Positions 1 through 5,927 of a stretch of DNA of 7,103 nucleotides are shown one piece after another; the stretch's first letter is position 1, and the number at the start of each line of letters is the position of its first letter. The position numbers and the translations under genes are program-made. The notes below the pieces were generated by a model. That model saw nothing but the letters and a program-made list of their open reading frames with translations. It ran no database searches and had not been told where the DNA came from. The stretch comes from Parcubacteria group bacterium (lineage in GTDB: Bacteria > Patescibacteriota > Minisyncoccia > Phycocordibacterales > UBA12088): contig JAKFXP010000044.1 in the NCBI GenBank assembly GCA_021731325.1, positions 1-7,103 on the forward strand, in the 5' to 3' direction.

Positions 1-88
1 CCAACCCCAACACCAACTCCAACTCCAACACCTACGCCAGCTCCGGCGCCTACTCCTACCCCCACCCCAACTCCGGCACCCAGTGGAG
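1..88 (+). repeat. Low-complexity Pro-Thr/Pro-Ala coding repeat
   Basis: The first 88 bases are degenerate six-base units (CCAACN, CCNACN) that encode the Pro-Thr/Pro-Ala linker of the partial gene. Such tracts can expand or contract by slippage, so linker length may differ between strains. This is a protein-level repeat inside a coding frame, not an intergenic element. Confidence 0.75.
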
Positions 89-255
89 ATCCAGCGCAAC
101 CGTACCGCGATGCAATTCTTGCACAGTATCCGGGCGCAAATATCACAAAACTATCAATCGAAGATGATGGTCGTGCCGAGATAGCCTTCACGTATAACGG
201 TAACAACTATAAGGGCAAGATGACGAGTTCGTACCAAATCAGTCTGGAAAATTAG
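1..255 (+). CDS. C-terminal part of a Pro-Thr-linker protein, probably secreted or surface exposed
   Basis: The reading frame is open from the first base to the TAG at 253-255, so the gene begins upstream of the window. Residues 1-26 of the visible part are almost pure alternating Pro with Thr or Ala, a flexible extended linker typical of exported bacterial proteins that separates a membrane or cell-wall anchor from a terminal domain. Residues 31-84 form a compact unit (YRDAILAQYPGANI, then alternating polar and hydrophobic beta-like strands with YNGNNYKGK). Its pattern of a short helix, PGA turn and strands faintly recalls PepSY-like domains, but this is a weak impression and no function is claimed. 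Its stop overlaps the stop of the convergent gene by four bases, with no terminator hairpin between them. Confident as coding, not as to function. Confidence 0.75.
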   Translation, partial: PTPTPTPTPTPTPAPAPTPTPTPTPAPSGDPAQPYRDAILAQYPGANITKLSIEDDGRAEIAFTYNGNNYKGKMTSSYQISLEN

Positions 256-1049
256 TGTACCGAAGCAGTATCTGATGTGAAGGTGAGTGTGTCAGTGATC
301 ACTTGGATTTTTTTGTGCTCAGTGCAAGCGGCATAGAGGTGGACAATACGTTCTGCAGGGGTCACAAAGATATTGCCACAGAGCCCATCGTCCTGGGTGA
401 CCGAGAGGTATGGGATACCAGATGTTGTGGTGCGGGATTCGCTTGCTACGATTGTGCCGGTACTTGCGGGGAAGTGGTCGAGGTACGTTGGCAGATCAGC
501 AAAGGTGTGTATGAATTGATGCTCGGTGTACGTGTCAAAAAAAAGCGTTGTCGTGCCCGTATTGAATGATGTACGAAGCAACCGGTAATCAAAAGTCACA
601 TCAAGGGTGTTGTCTGCAGAGAATGTCACTGCATCTTCCAGCACCAACGAAGTACCCGCGAGGGGATTGGTGTACCGGTACTGATTGTCCGGTGTGGCCG
701 CTAGTGTGGCGCGGGGGAGTGGTTTGCCGAGAAATGTGTACCCAGCATGGTACAAACATTCGCGGTAAAAACTATAGTGCCAGTACTCGCGTATGCCGTT
801 TTTTGCGTCTGCATCCATATTGAGGGGGCGAGTAAACAGTTCGATGACGCGCTCCACACTCTCTTGTTTGCAGGTACTGCGTACCTCTGTGGGCGCGCTC
901 CATCCACCCACCACATAGAGTCCTAGCAACCGGCCATGCATGGTATATTGAAAAAAACTGTACCCGAGGATAATAAGCAACAATACACCCAATGCGCTTT
1001 TTTTCAGCAAAGATTGATGAGAAAGGTAAGAAAGTGTGGAGTTCCGCAT
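252..1049 (-). CDS. Membrane-anchored extracytoplasmic protein with four cysteines, unknown function
   Basis: This is a protein of 265 residues that I do not recognise. A basic N-terminus (HQSLLKK) precedes one hydrophobic segment at about residues 18-36, with no clear cleavage site, so it is probably a signal anchor with residues 40-265 outside the membrane. The outer part has exactly four Cys (60, 98, 224, 242), compatible with two disulfides, and a motif YRECLYHAGYTFLGKP at about 95-110. The C-terminal half is rich in Thr, Ser, Asp and beta-like strands. The frame runs upstream to a GTG at 1118. I chose ATG 1049 because it puts the basic stretch and membrane helix in the usual place; neither start has a convincing Shine-Dalgarno site. 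The gene is divergent from the one at 1130, and its stop (TAA, 254-252) overlaps the stop of the preceding plus-strand gene. Confidence 0.65.
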   Translation of the reverse strand: MRNSTLSYLSHQSLLKKSALGVLLLIILGYSFFQYTMHGRLLGLYVVGGWSAPTEVRSTCKQESVERVIELFTRPLNMDADAKNGIREYWHYSFYRECLYHAGYTFLGKPLPRATLAATPDNQYRYTNPLAGTSLVLEDAVTFSADNTLDVTFDYRLLRTSFNTGTTTLFFDTYTEHQFIHTFADLPTYLDHFPASTGTIVASESRTTTSGIPYLSVTQDDGLCGNIFVTPAERIVHLYAACTEHKKIQVITDTLTFTSDTASVH

Positions 1050-1129
1050 AGTTTTGCATTTCAGTACCTGTAGCGTATAGGTGAATGCTGTTGTGTGCAA
1101 CTTCTGTGAGAGGTACACTTACTACAAAT

Positions 1130-1531
1130 ATGGAAGGTATATTTTCAGAATTGGTGGTTCGAACCGTTTTTGGGCTCGGTACCGGCATTGTGGTGGGGGT
1201 TGTGGTGTGTGCAACAAAACGAGGGGTATTTTTTGGACGTCTTGCCCAAGGGTCAGTGGTGTTTGTTGTGTGTTTTGCTACCATTTTTCTGATGCGACAA
1301 CACCTGTCGGGAGCTATGGCAGAAGATGTTGCGTCCAGTAGTACCCGTATGATTATTGGTGCCATACATGGCATCACGTCACTTTTTGCGCTCAGCGCAG
1401 CACTCATACTTTTTGCGCAGGCACGGAGCGCGTATCAGCGTAAGGTTAATTTTTTTGCCAATCATCCGGTATGGGCTCGATGTCTTGTGGGGGCGTGGAT
1501 TGTTGCGCTCGGTACCGGTATGTTGCTCTAA
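1130..1531 (+). CDS. Small four-helix integral membrane protein, unknown function
   Basis: This is a protein of 133 residues made almost entirely of membrane segments: about residues 8-28, 41-56, 73-96 and 116-133. They are joined by short loops with basic residues (TKR at 29-31, RSAYQRK at 99-105). There are no obvious catalytic motifs, and His80 and His112 are the only histidines near the helices besides His58. I do not recognise the family. ATG 1130 is chosen because the first helix follows it directly; GTG at 1106 and ATG at 1085 are in-frame alternatives. A GAGAGG at 1108-1113 is too far from 1130 to be a normal ribosome site. The gene diverges from the four-cysteine protein across about 80 bases and converges on the DUF420 gene through a shared terminator. 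Real coding is likely; function is unknown. Confidence 0.6.
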   Translation: MEGIFSELVVRTVFGLGTGIVVGVVVCATKRGVFFGRLAQGSVVFVVCFATIFLMRQHLSGAMAEDVASSSTRMIIGAIHGITSLFALSAALILFAQARSAYQRKVNFFANHPVWARCLVGAWIVALGTGMLL

Positions 1532-1552
1532 CACATGTTTTCATACGGTAAT

Positions 1553-1583
1553 AAAAAAATGGGTCGCTTGGGCGACCCATTTT
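1553..1583. terminator. Bidirectional intrinsic terminator between convergent genes
   Basis: The arms AAAATGGGTCGC (1556-1567) and GCGACCCATTTT (1572-1583) are perfect 12-base complements around a TTGG loop. On the minus strand the hairpin is followed by a run of seven T (A7 at 1553-1559), giving a strong terminator for the DUF420 gene. On the plus strand the T-run is only the TTTT that belongs to the arm, so termination of the 1130-1531 gene should be weaker. The hairpin sits 24 bases after one stop codon and 12 bases after the other, exactly where a shared terminator is expected. Confidence 0.88.
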
Positions 1584-1595
1584 GGTGCGTGATTC

Positions 1596-2015
1596 TTACC
1601 CTACGCTAAAACTAGGATGTAAGAAAAAAAGAACAGTTCCGGTCGCAGCAGTCATGCCGTATACTCCAATAAACCAATATACTATCTTGCGGTGTTGTGT
1701 CGGATTACTCAGTCCGGTCGCTTTCGTAAGACGCCAGGCAAGAAGAAGAGTGCTTGCAACAAAACAGAAGTGTAGTATGCGAAGACCGATTGGTCCCCAC
1801 TGACCGCCCATGAGGCGTACGGCGAGCTCGGTAAGTACGACGCCGAGTGCGACCATGCCGATAAACCAGTACACGAGAGTTTGATGGTGTACGGTCAAGT
1901 GCCGTTCTCCTTTGCGTATTCGACGGCCAATGTGTGCAATGACGCCCAAGGGCACCAGTGCGGTCATAAGAAGTAGTGTTCCTAAAAAACCAATTAATAA
2001 CGCGCTATGTTGCAT
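1596..2015 (-). CDS. DUF420 family membrane protein (CtaM/YozB-like)
   Basis: This is a protein of 139 residues with four predicted membrane helices (about 5-27, 46-68, 76-95, 112-132). It carries the features I know from DUF420 proteins such as Bacillus YozB/CtaM: histidines near helix ends (H43/H44 and H82) and the C-terminal block HRK (108-110), then eleven residues, then TAATG (122-126). In Firmicutes, CtaM is needed to mature haem-copper cytochrome oxidase. The histidines suggest haem or metal contact, but that is inference. The start is fixed by GGAGAGGAGA at 2031-2022, six bases before ATG 2015; the frame continues upstream, but without such support. The gene ends 12 bases before a strong terminator, so it is probably monocistronic. 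No oxidase gene is in the window, so its partner is unknown. Confidence 0.72.
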   Translation of the reverse strand: MQHSALLIGFLGTLLLMTALVPLGVIAHIGRRIRKGERHLTVHHQTLVYWFIGMVALGVVLTELAVRLMGGQWGPIGLRILHFCFVASTLLLAWRLTKATGLSNPTQHRKIVYWFIGVYGMTAATGTVLFFLHPSFSVG

Positions 2016-2021
2016 ACATCG

Positions 2022-2031
2022 TCTCCTCTCC
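2022..2031 (-). promoter_or_regulatory. Strong Shine-Dalgarno site of the DUF420 gene
   Basis: GGAGAGGAGA read on the minus strand lies six bases before ATG 2015. It is the best ribosome-binding site in the window and decides the start of this gene against longer in-frame alternatives. Most other genes here lack such a site. Confidence 0.75.
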
Positions 2032-2058
2032 AAAATGTACTGTGAAAAACCAGGGTAG

Positions 2059-2069
2059 ACTATACCACA
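2059..2069 (-). promoter_or_regulatory. Extended -10 promoter for the DUF420 gene
   Basis: On the minus strand the sequence is TGTGGTATAGT, an extended -10 element (TG, one base, TATAGT) without a good -35 box. The expected start is near 2052, leaving a leader of about 37 bases that holds the Shine-Dalgarno site. The same 11-mer occurs at 4028-4038 before the ABC ATPase gene, which supports it as a real promoter form of this genome. Confidence 0.55.
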
Positions 2070-2083
2070 GATAATATTCATTA

Positions 2084-2089
2084 TATAGT
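2084..2089 (+). promoter_or_regulatory. Possible -10 box of the sigma-factor operon
   Basis: TATAGT lies 15 bases before ATG 2105, the same spacing as TATAGT (4033-4038) to the ATPase start at 4054. There is no TG extension and no clear -35 box. The stretch 2071-2084 (ATAAT, ATTC, ATTAT) is a small inverted repeat that could be an operator between the divergent genes. Transcription would begin near 2096 with a leader of about nine bases and no Shine-Dalgarno site. Weakly supported. Confidence 0.3.
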
Positions 2090-2104
2090 ATTGCCGATAG
2101 TGCA

Positions 2105-2713
2105 ATGATGGAAGAAAGAGAAGTTGTGATTCGTAGTACACTGGTACGTGTGACCGATTGTACCCAGTACACCGATGAACAGATTATAGCGCGTGTTCCT
2201 AGTGAACGTGAGCTTTTTGGGTGTATCGTCGAGCGATATGAGGACAAACTACGACGCTATGTACGACGCCTCATGCCAGGGTTGCAGGACGAAACAGACG
2301 ATCTCTTACAAGATATTTTTATAAAAGTATATATATATGCACGGGGGTTTGATACGTCATTGAAATTTTCGTCTTGGATCTACCGTATTGCTCACAATGA
2401 AGCGGTATCATGGCTTCGCAAAAAGAAAACACGCCCCGACACCGTAGCATTAGGTGATGATGAGTTTGCAACGTTTGTCGAAAGTATTGAACTTGCGTAC
2501 GACCACAAAGAGGCGCGACTCGCAAAAGATGAGGTGGCACGGGTGCTGGCGCGCATGTCTGAAAAATACCGGACTGTGCTCGTCTTACGTTTCTTAGAAG
2601 GGAAGAGGTACGATGAGATCGGTGATATTTTGACGGTGCCGGGCGGGACTGTTGCGACCCTTATTCATAGAGCAAAAAAAGAATTTAGTACATTATTTAC
2701 CATCCACTCATGA
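2105..2713 (+). CDS. ECF-type RNA polymerase sigma factor (sigma-70 family)
   Basis: This is a protein of 202 residues with the two-domain layout of ECF sigma factors, which direct RNA polymerase to a small set of promoters after a signal. Region 2 spans about residues 37-107: FGCIVERYEDKLRRYVRRL, then DETDDLLQDIFIKVY (the polymerase-binding helix) and FSSWIYRIAHNEAVSWLRKKK (the -10 recognition end). Region 4 spans about 143-195, with MSEKYRTVLVLRFLEGKRYDEI and the helix-turn-helix GGTVATLIHRAKKEF for -35 binding. No region 1.1 or 3 is present. The start is uncertain: ATG 2105, ATG 2108 or GTG 2126, the last having AAGAAAGAGA just before it. The stop overlaps the start of the next gene by four bases (ATGA), which implies coupled translation and a functional link with the membrane protein downstream. 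Confidence 0.9.
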   Translation: MMEEREVVIRSTLVRVTDCTQYTDEQIIARVPSERELFGCIVERYEDKLRRYVRRLMPGLQDETDDLLQDIFIKVYIYARGFDTSLKFSSWIYRIAHNEAVSWLRKKKTRPDTVALGDDEFATFVESIELAYDHKEARLAKDEVARVLARMSEKYRTVLVLRFLEGKRYDEIGDILTVPGGTVATLIHRAKKEFSTLFTIHS

Positions 2714-3477
2714 CCGAAGCATCATCAGACGATTCATTGCGTGACCGAGTATTATCCTCGATTACTGAACAGGGTATTACCCCAAAGCCGGGGTGGCATT
2801 TTTTGCTCCACGAAAGTGTCGTGTGGTCTATCGCCTTGGCTGCATTAGTTGCAGGAAGTATTGCGAGCGCCCTTTCGATATATATTGCCAGTGCATCACG
2901 GTTTATGATTCATACTATCCACGCTTCATCTTTGGAGGGCTTGTTTGAGATTGTTCCGGTAGTGTGGTTGCTGCTCTTTGGATGTGCCATATGGTATAGC
3001 ATCCATGCGATGCGAGATACCCGTCGAGGGTATCGCTTTTCGATTGCGTGGTTGGTAGTATTCGCGATTATGGTAAGTAATGGCATAGGGTACCTGCTGT
3101 ACGTACAGGGTTTTGGTGCCGCACTTGATCGGTACCTTCTTTCTGAGGTGACCATGTATTCACCGATGTCAGGCTTTCGTCCGGGACACTGGATGCATGT
3201 TCAGGAAGGGGTGATTGTGGGGGTGGTGCTTGAGATGCAGCCCGATTCATTTAAGATGCGTTCGCTTGATGGGGAAGTGTGGCATGTGGTGCGCTCGACC
3301 ACCACGGTAGCATCGTGCCCATTCGGCGACCGGGAGATACGCGAGGGGGTGCCAGTGCGTCTGCAAGGAACCACTACTGGTTCGGGTGTGTATGAAGCAT
3401 ACGAGGTGTGTGAGTTTCGTGGGCGTGGAAGCCCGTCGAGGTCGGGAACGCGACCTTCTGTGATGCATACGTGGTAG
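2710..3477 (+). CDS. Three-helix membrane protein, putative anti-sigma factor
   Basis: This is a protein of 255 residues translated from an ATGA overlap with the ECF sigma gene. A polar N-terminus (1-36) precedes three membrane helices at about 37-60, 80-100 and 110-133. The basic loop MRDTRRGYR (101-109) marks the inside, so the N-terminus is cytoplasmic and residues 134-255 are outside. The outer part has strands and turns suggestive of a small beta-barrel (EGVIVGVVLEMQPDSF, GEVWHVV, EGVPVRLQG, YEAYEVCEF), possibly OB-like. Sigma-membrane protein pairs coupled this way normally work as sigma and anti-sigma, with the outer domain sensing a signal. I see no HxxxCxxC zinc motif in the N-terminus, so it is not a classical ZAS anti-sigma. 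The role is inferred from position and topology; the gene itself is secure. Confidence 0.75.
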   Translation: MTEASSDDSLRDRVLSSITEQGITPKPGWHFLLHESVVWSIALAALVAGSIASALSIYIASASRFMIHTIHASSLEGLFEIVPVVWLLLFGCAIWYSIHAMRDTRRGYRFSIAWLVVFAIMVSNGIGYLLYVQGFGAALDRYLLSEVTMYSPMSGFRPGHWMHVQEGVIVGVVLEMQPDSFKMRSLDGEVWHVVRSTTTVASCPFGDREIREGVPVRLQGTTTGSGVYEAYEVCEFRGRGSPSRSGTRPSVMHTW

Positions 3478-3536
3478 GGTAGTGAAAGAATAGCGGTGGC
3501 ATGTTCGTAGTACTAGGTGTGAGGGCCACGACCGTT

Positions 3537-3554
3537 TACTACACTAAATACTAC
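3537..3554 (+). promoter_or_regulatory. Possible promoter/operator of the secreted-protein gene
   Basis: TAAATA at 3545-3550 is placed to give a start two or three bases before ATG 3560, meaning a leaderless mRNA; no Shine-Dalgarno site is present. It is flanked by a direct repeat of TACTAC (3537-3542 and 3549-3554), and an inverted copy, GTAGTA, lies at 3507-3512. The repeats may be a regulator site or a non-standard (ECF) promoter. No consensus -35 box is seen. Confidence 0.3.
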
Positions 3555-3559
3555 CAACC

Positions 3560-3985
3560 ATGAATCAAACAAAAACCTTTGACACAAAAGTACTTGGATT
3601 TTCAACCGTTGCTGCAATTTTGGGAGCTACGTTTGCTATGGCGATGAGTGCAGGCGCTGCAACGCCTGAGCAGACTGTTATTGGATCGTGGCGCGGGGGT
3701 TGTCACGATGAGGGGCAGTCGGGTGCCCTGCAGGCAGCTATTGAGGCCGGTGATTACCGTACGTGGAAAATATTGATGATCGCTTCTAGTACAAAGCCTC
3801 GATACGTCAATCTTCTATCGGTCATCACCGAGGATAATTTTGCTACGTTCACTGCTCTCCATGCAGCGATAGAATCGGGTGACACAACAAAAGCTGCCGC
3901 ACTTCGTGCGGAGTTGGGGCTTCCTGAGCGTTCTCACATGAGTGGGCGTATACGGGGAATAGGTACGCATCGAGCAGATAAGTAA
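3560..3985 (+). CDS. Small secreted protein with signal peptide, third gene of the sigma module
   Basis: This is a protein of 141 residues. A Lys-containing start and hydrophobic segment (about 10-33) end in small residues (SAGAA before TPEQ), a typical signal peptide with cleavage near residues 33-35. The mature part is about 107 residues and mostly helical. It has two related helical stretches: ALQAAIEAGDYRTWKIL (about 56-72) and ALHAAIESGDTTKAAALRAELGLP (about 99-122), linked by ITEDNFATF. This GDY-W and NF-H pattern is one I associate with small exported proteins of Patescibacteria, where function is unknown. Only one Cys (48) is present. It lies 82 bases after the putative anti-sigma gene, and its own weak promoter is possible. 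It may be a target or partner of the sigma system; that is inference. Confidence 0.75.
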   Translation: MNQTKTFDTKVLGFSTVAAILGATFAMAMSAGAATPEQTVIGSWRGGCHDEGQSGALQAAIEAGDYRTWKILMIASSTKPRYVNLLSVITEDNFATFTALHAAIESGDTTKAAALRAELGLPERSHMSGRIRGIGTHRADK

Positions 3986-3987
3986 GA

Positions 3988-4040
3988 ACACTATACCACA
4001 AAGACCTCACCGACTCGGTGAGGTCTTTGTGGTATAGTGT
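3988..4040. repeat. Perfect 53-bp palindrome between the sigma module and the ABC exporter
   Basis: Bases 3988-4013 and 4015-4040 are exact reverse complements of 26 bases around a single C at 4014. As RNA this gives a 25-bp stem with a three-base loop, starting three bases after the stop of the secreted-protein gene. The central part (GACCTCACCGA and its complement, flanked by AAA and TTT) may act as a terminator, although the T-run is only three. Each arm ends in the extended -10 sequence TGTGGTATAGT reading outward. The element can therefore be a terminator and a promoter on each strand. It could also be a protein-binding site or a small mobile palindrome. Confidence 0.9.
4028..4038 (+). 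promoter_or_regulatory. Extended -10 promoter of the ABC exporter operon
   Basis: TGTGGTATAGT forms the right arm end of the palindrome. TATAGT (4033-4038) with TG one base before it needs little -35 help, and none is seen. The expected start is near 4045, only about nine bases before ATG 4054, and no Shine-Dalgarno site is present. The identical 11-mer precedes the DUF420 gene on the other strand. Confidence 0.55.
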
Positions 4041-4053
4041 ATCTCACCAACGT

Positions 4054-4968
4054 ATGGATGCACTCACTATCAAGAATCTTCACAAGACGTACGGTACCGG
4101 TACCGAAGCATTGAAGGGTATTACCCTTAGTATACCGCAAGGTGATTTTTTTGCGCTTTTAGGGCCTAATGGGGCAGGAAAAAGTACCCTCATTGGTATT
4201 GTGACGGGACTCACTAATAAGACGTCAGGTACCGTAGAGGTATTTGGAACAAATATTGATACGGATCACGCGCGGGCAAAGTCGTACATTGGTCTCGTAC
4301 CCCAGGAGATGAATTTTAATATTTTTGAAAAGGTGCTTGATATTGTGTGTACCCAAGGTGGGTATTACGGACTCCCTCGAAAAGTGGCACTTGAGCGAGC
4401 CGAGAAGTATCTGAATGCGCTTGGGTTGTGGGATAAGCGTCATGAGGTATCGCGCACTCTTTCAGGAGGCATGAAGCGACGCCTCATGATTGCTCGGGCG
4501 CTGGTACATGAACCACAGCTCCTTATACTCGATGAACCAACCGCCGGTGTCGATATTGAACTTCGTCGAGGTATGTATGAATTCTTACGCGAGTTGATAC
4601 GGGAGGGAAAAACCATTATCCTTACGACCCATTACCTCGAAGAAGCAGAGGAGCTTGCAAAAGATTTGGCGATTATCAATAACGGAGGGATTGTCGCGCA
4701 GGGTTCGGTACGTGAGTTATTAGCGGGACTTGATTTTGAAACCTACGTACTTGACGTACACCGTGTCCCGGGTGCACGAGCACTTGATGTGATGGCACCC
4801 TATGCGCCCGAGATGCGTGCGGACGGAGGACTTGAGGTGACGGTACGAAAAAATCTTCCGATTGGTCAAGGAGTTGCGCTCCTGGAAGGAGTGGGGGTAC
4901 ATGTGCTGGGCATGCGTCCCAAGGGCAATCGTCTCGAAGAGTTATTTGTACGTCTAACGACTTCATAG
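4054..4968 (+). CDS. ABC transporter ATP-binding protein (ABC-2 exporter, YadG/CcmA-like)
   Basis: This 304-residue ATPase powers an exporter in the cytoplasmic membrane. All motifs are intact: Walker A GPNGAGKST (37-45), Q-loop Gln84, signature LSGGM (137-141), Walker B LLILDEPT (156-163) with the catalytic Glu161, D-loop AGVD, and H-loop His193. About 85 further residues (220-304) form the C-terminal domain common in ABC-2 type exporters such as the YadG and DrrA groups. ATG 4054 is chosen because MDALTIKNLHKTYG is the normal start of the family; the frame runs upstream into the palindrome, where an earlier start would overlap the promoter. The permease gene follows after two bases, so the two form an operon. 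The substrate cannot be read from the sequence. Confidence 0.93.
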   Translation: MDALTIKNLHKTYGTGTEALKGITLSIPQGDFFALLGPNGAGKSTLIGIVTGLTNKTSGTVEVFGTNIDTDHARAKSYIGLVPQEMNFNIFEKVLDIVCTQGGYYGLPRKVALERAEKYLNALGLWDKRHEVSRTLSGGMKRRLMIARALVHEPQLLILDEPTAGVDIELRRGMYEFLRELIREGKTIILTTHYLEEAEELAKDLAIINNGGIVAQGSVRELLAGLDFETYVLDVHRVPGARALDVMAPYAPEMRADGGLEVTVRKNLPIGQGVALLEGVGVHVLGMRPKGNRLEELFVRLTTS

Positions 4969-4970
4969 GT

Positions 4971-5744
4971 ATGGATTCAAACCATACGTACATCGCATTC
5001 CAAACCATACTCCGCAAGGAGACTACGCGCTTTATGCGTATCTGGACGCAGACCCTGCTCCCGTCGGTCATTACCTCGACCTTATACTATGCAATATTCG
5101 GTGCTTTTTTGGGTACCCGCATAGGATTGGTGGATGGTGTGCCGTATATCGCGTTTATCGTGCCTGGGCTCGTGATGATGGCCGTTATTACGAACAGTTA
5201 TTCAAATGTAGCCAGCAGTTTTTATAGCGCTAAGTTCATGAAAAATCTTGAAGAGATTATGGTTGCCCCGGTACCGCATTGGGTGGTGATTGCAGGATAC
5301 GTAAGTGGTGGAGCCTTACGAGGTATTATTACCGGTGTACTCTCGCTCCTTGTCGCACTCTTTTTTACCAAACTTCCGGTTGCCCATATTGGGATTATTC
5401 TCATATTCCTTATTCTCACCTCACTGATATTTTCACTCGCGGGACTCATTAACGGAGTCTTTGCCAAGAGCTTTGACAGCGTTATGATATTTCCTACGTT
5501 TGTCCTTACGCCACTCACGTATTTAGGTGGGGTATTTTATCCTATTTCGGTACTCCCGCCATTTTGGCAAACCCTGTCGCAGGTAAATCCTATTTTGTAC
5601 CTTATCAATGGATTTCGGTATGGTTTTTTGGGTACCGCGGATGTGAGTATCGTCGGATCAGTGTGGGTACTGATTGGATTTGTGGTAAGTCTGTCGGCAT
5701 TGGTCATCTATCTATTCAGAAAGGGGTACGGACTTCGATCCTGA
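4971..5744 (+). CDS. ABC-2 type transporter permease (YadH-like)
   Basis: This is a protein of 257 residues with about six membrane helices (roughly 28-48, 58-76, 108-132, 138-163, 171-192, 228-249). It has the ABC-2 signature near the C-terminal half: SFDSVMIFPTFVLTPLTYLGGVFYP (about 167-191), followed by LPPFWQ and NPILYLINGFRYGFLG. The amphipathic N-terminal stretch FQTILRKETTRFMRIW (10-25) is the coupling region usual in this family. It starts two bases after the ATPase stop, without its own Shine-Dalgarno site, so translation is probably coupled. Length and motifs match YadH-type permeases, which act as dimers with two ATPase subunits. Candidate substrates are lipids, glycans or drugs; nothing here decides between them. 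Confidence 0.92.
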   Translation: MDSNHTYIAFQTILRKETTRFMRIWTQTLLPSVITSTLYYAIFGAFLGTRIGLVDGVPYIAFIVPGLVMMAVITNSYSNVASSFYSAKFMKNLEEIMVAPVPHWVVIAGYVSGGALRGIITGVLSLLVALFFTKLPVAHIGIILIFLILTSLIFSLAGLINGVFAKSFDSVMIFPTFVLTPLTYLGGVFYPISVLPPFWQTLSQVNPILYLINGFRYGFLGTADVSIVGSVWVLIGFVVSLSALVIYLFRKGYGLRS

Positions 5745-5772
5745 GTTTGCATACTCTATCCCCTGCGGGGGG

Positions 5773-5800
5773 TTGCATCGCGAGGCAGGTATGCTATCCT
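5773..5800 (+). promoter_or_regulatory. Possible promoter of the candidate structured RNA
   Basis: TTGCAT (5773-5778), a 16-base spacer and TATCCT (5795-5800), preceded by TG and one base, form a weak extended -10 promoter. The start would be near 5807, where the first strong stem (GGACTTCG) begins. The -10 box deviates from the other promoters of the window, and the same bases can pair as RNA with 5881-5889, so an earlier start is also possible. Confidence 0.3.
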
Positions 5801-5927
5801 CTTTGAGGACTTCGGGAATAGGATGTTCCTTCTGAGGGAACAGGCGAAGTCCAAGTACGCATACCCAGTGCTTCTTCACGGGATAGCATTGAGATGCATT
5901 TTAGTTCTTTTCGCGGAGAAAAAGGTC

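Noticed and set aside
1..88. CRISPR-like or tandem DNA repeat
   Set aside because: The units are degenerate, lack spacers and stay in frame as a Pro-Thr linker.
303..823. Plus-strand open frames of 85-88 codons inside the minus-strand four-cysteine gene
   Set aside because: Their products are Cys/Arg-rich with no structure, and the antisense gene has a clear anchor and domain pattern.
772..1407. A long minus-strand open frame (211 codons) spanning both the four-cysteine gene and the 1130-1531 gene
   Set aside because: It overlaps two better-supported genes, its product is a patchwork without a consistent domain or membrane pattern, and it crosses the divergent intergenic region.
2711..5744. 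TGA read as glycine, as in some candidate phyla
   Set aside because: TGA ends the sigma factor exactly at an ATGA overlap with the next gene and ends the permease at its normal family length, so it is a stop here.
5760..5770. CCCC-TGC-GGGG hairpin as terminator of the exporter operon
   Set aside because: The stem is only four pairs and is followed by GGTTGC, not a T-run. The operon may run on into the structured RNA region.
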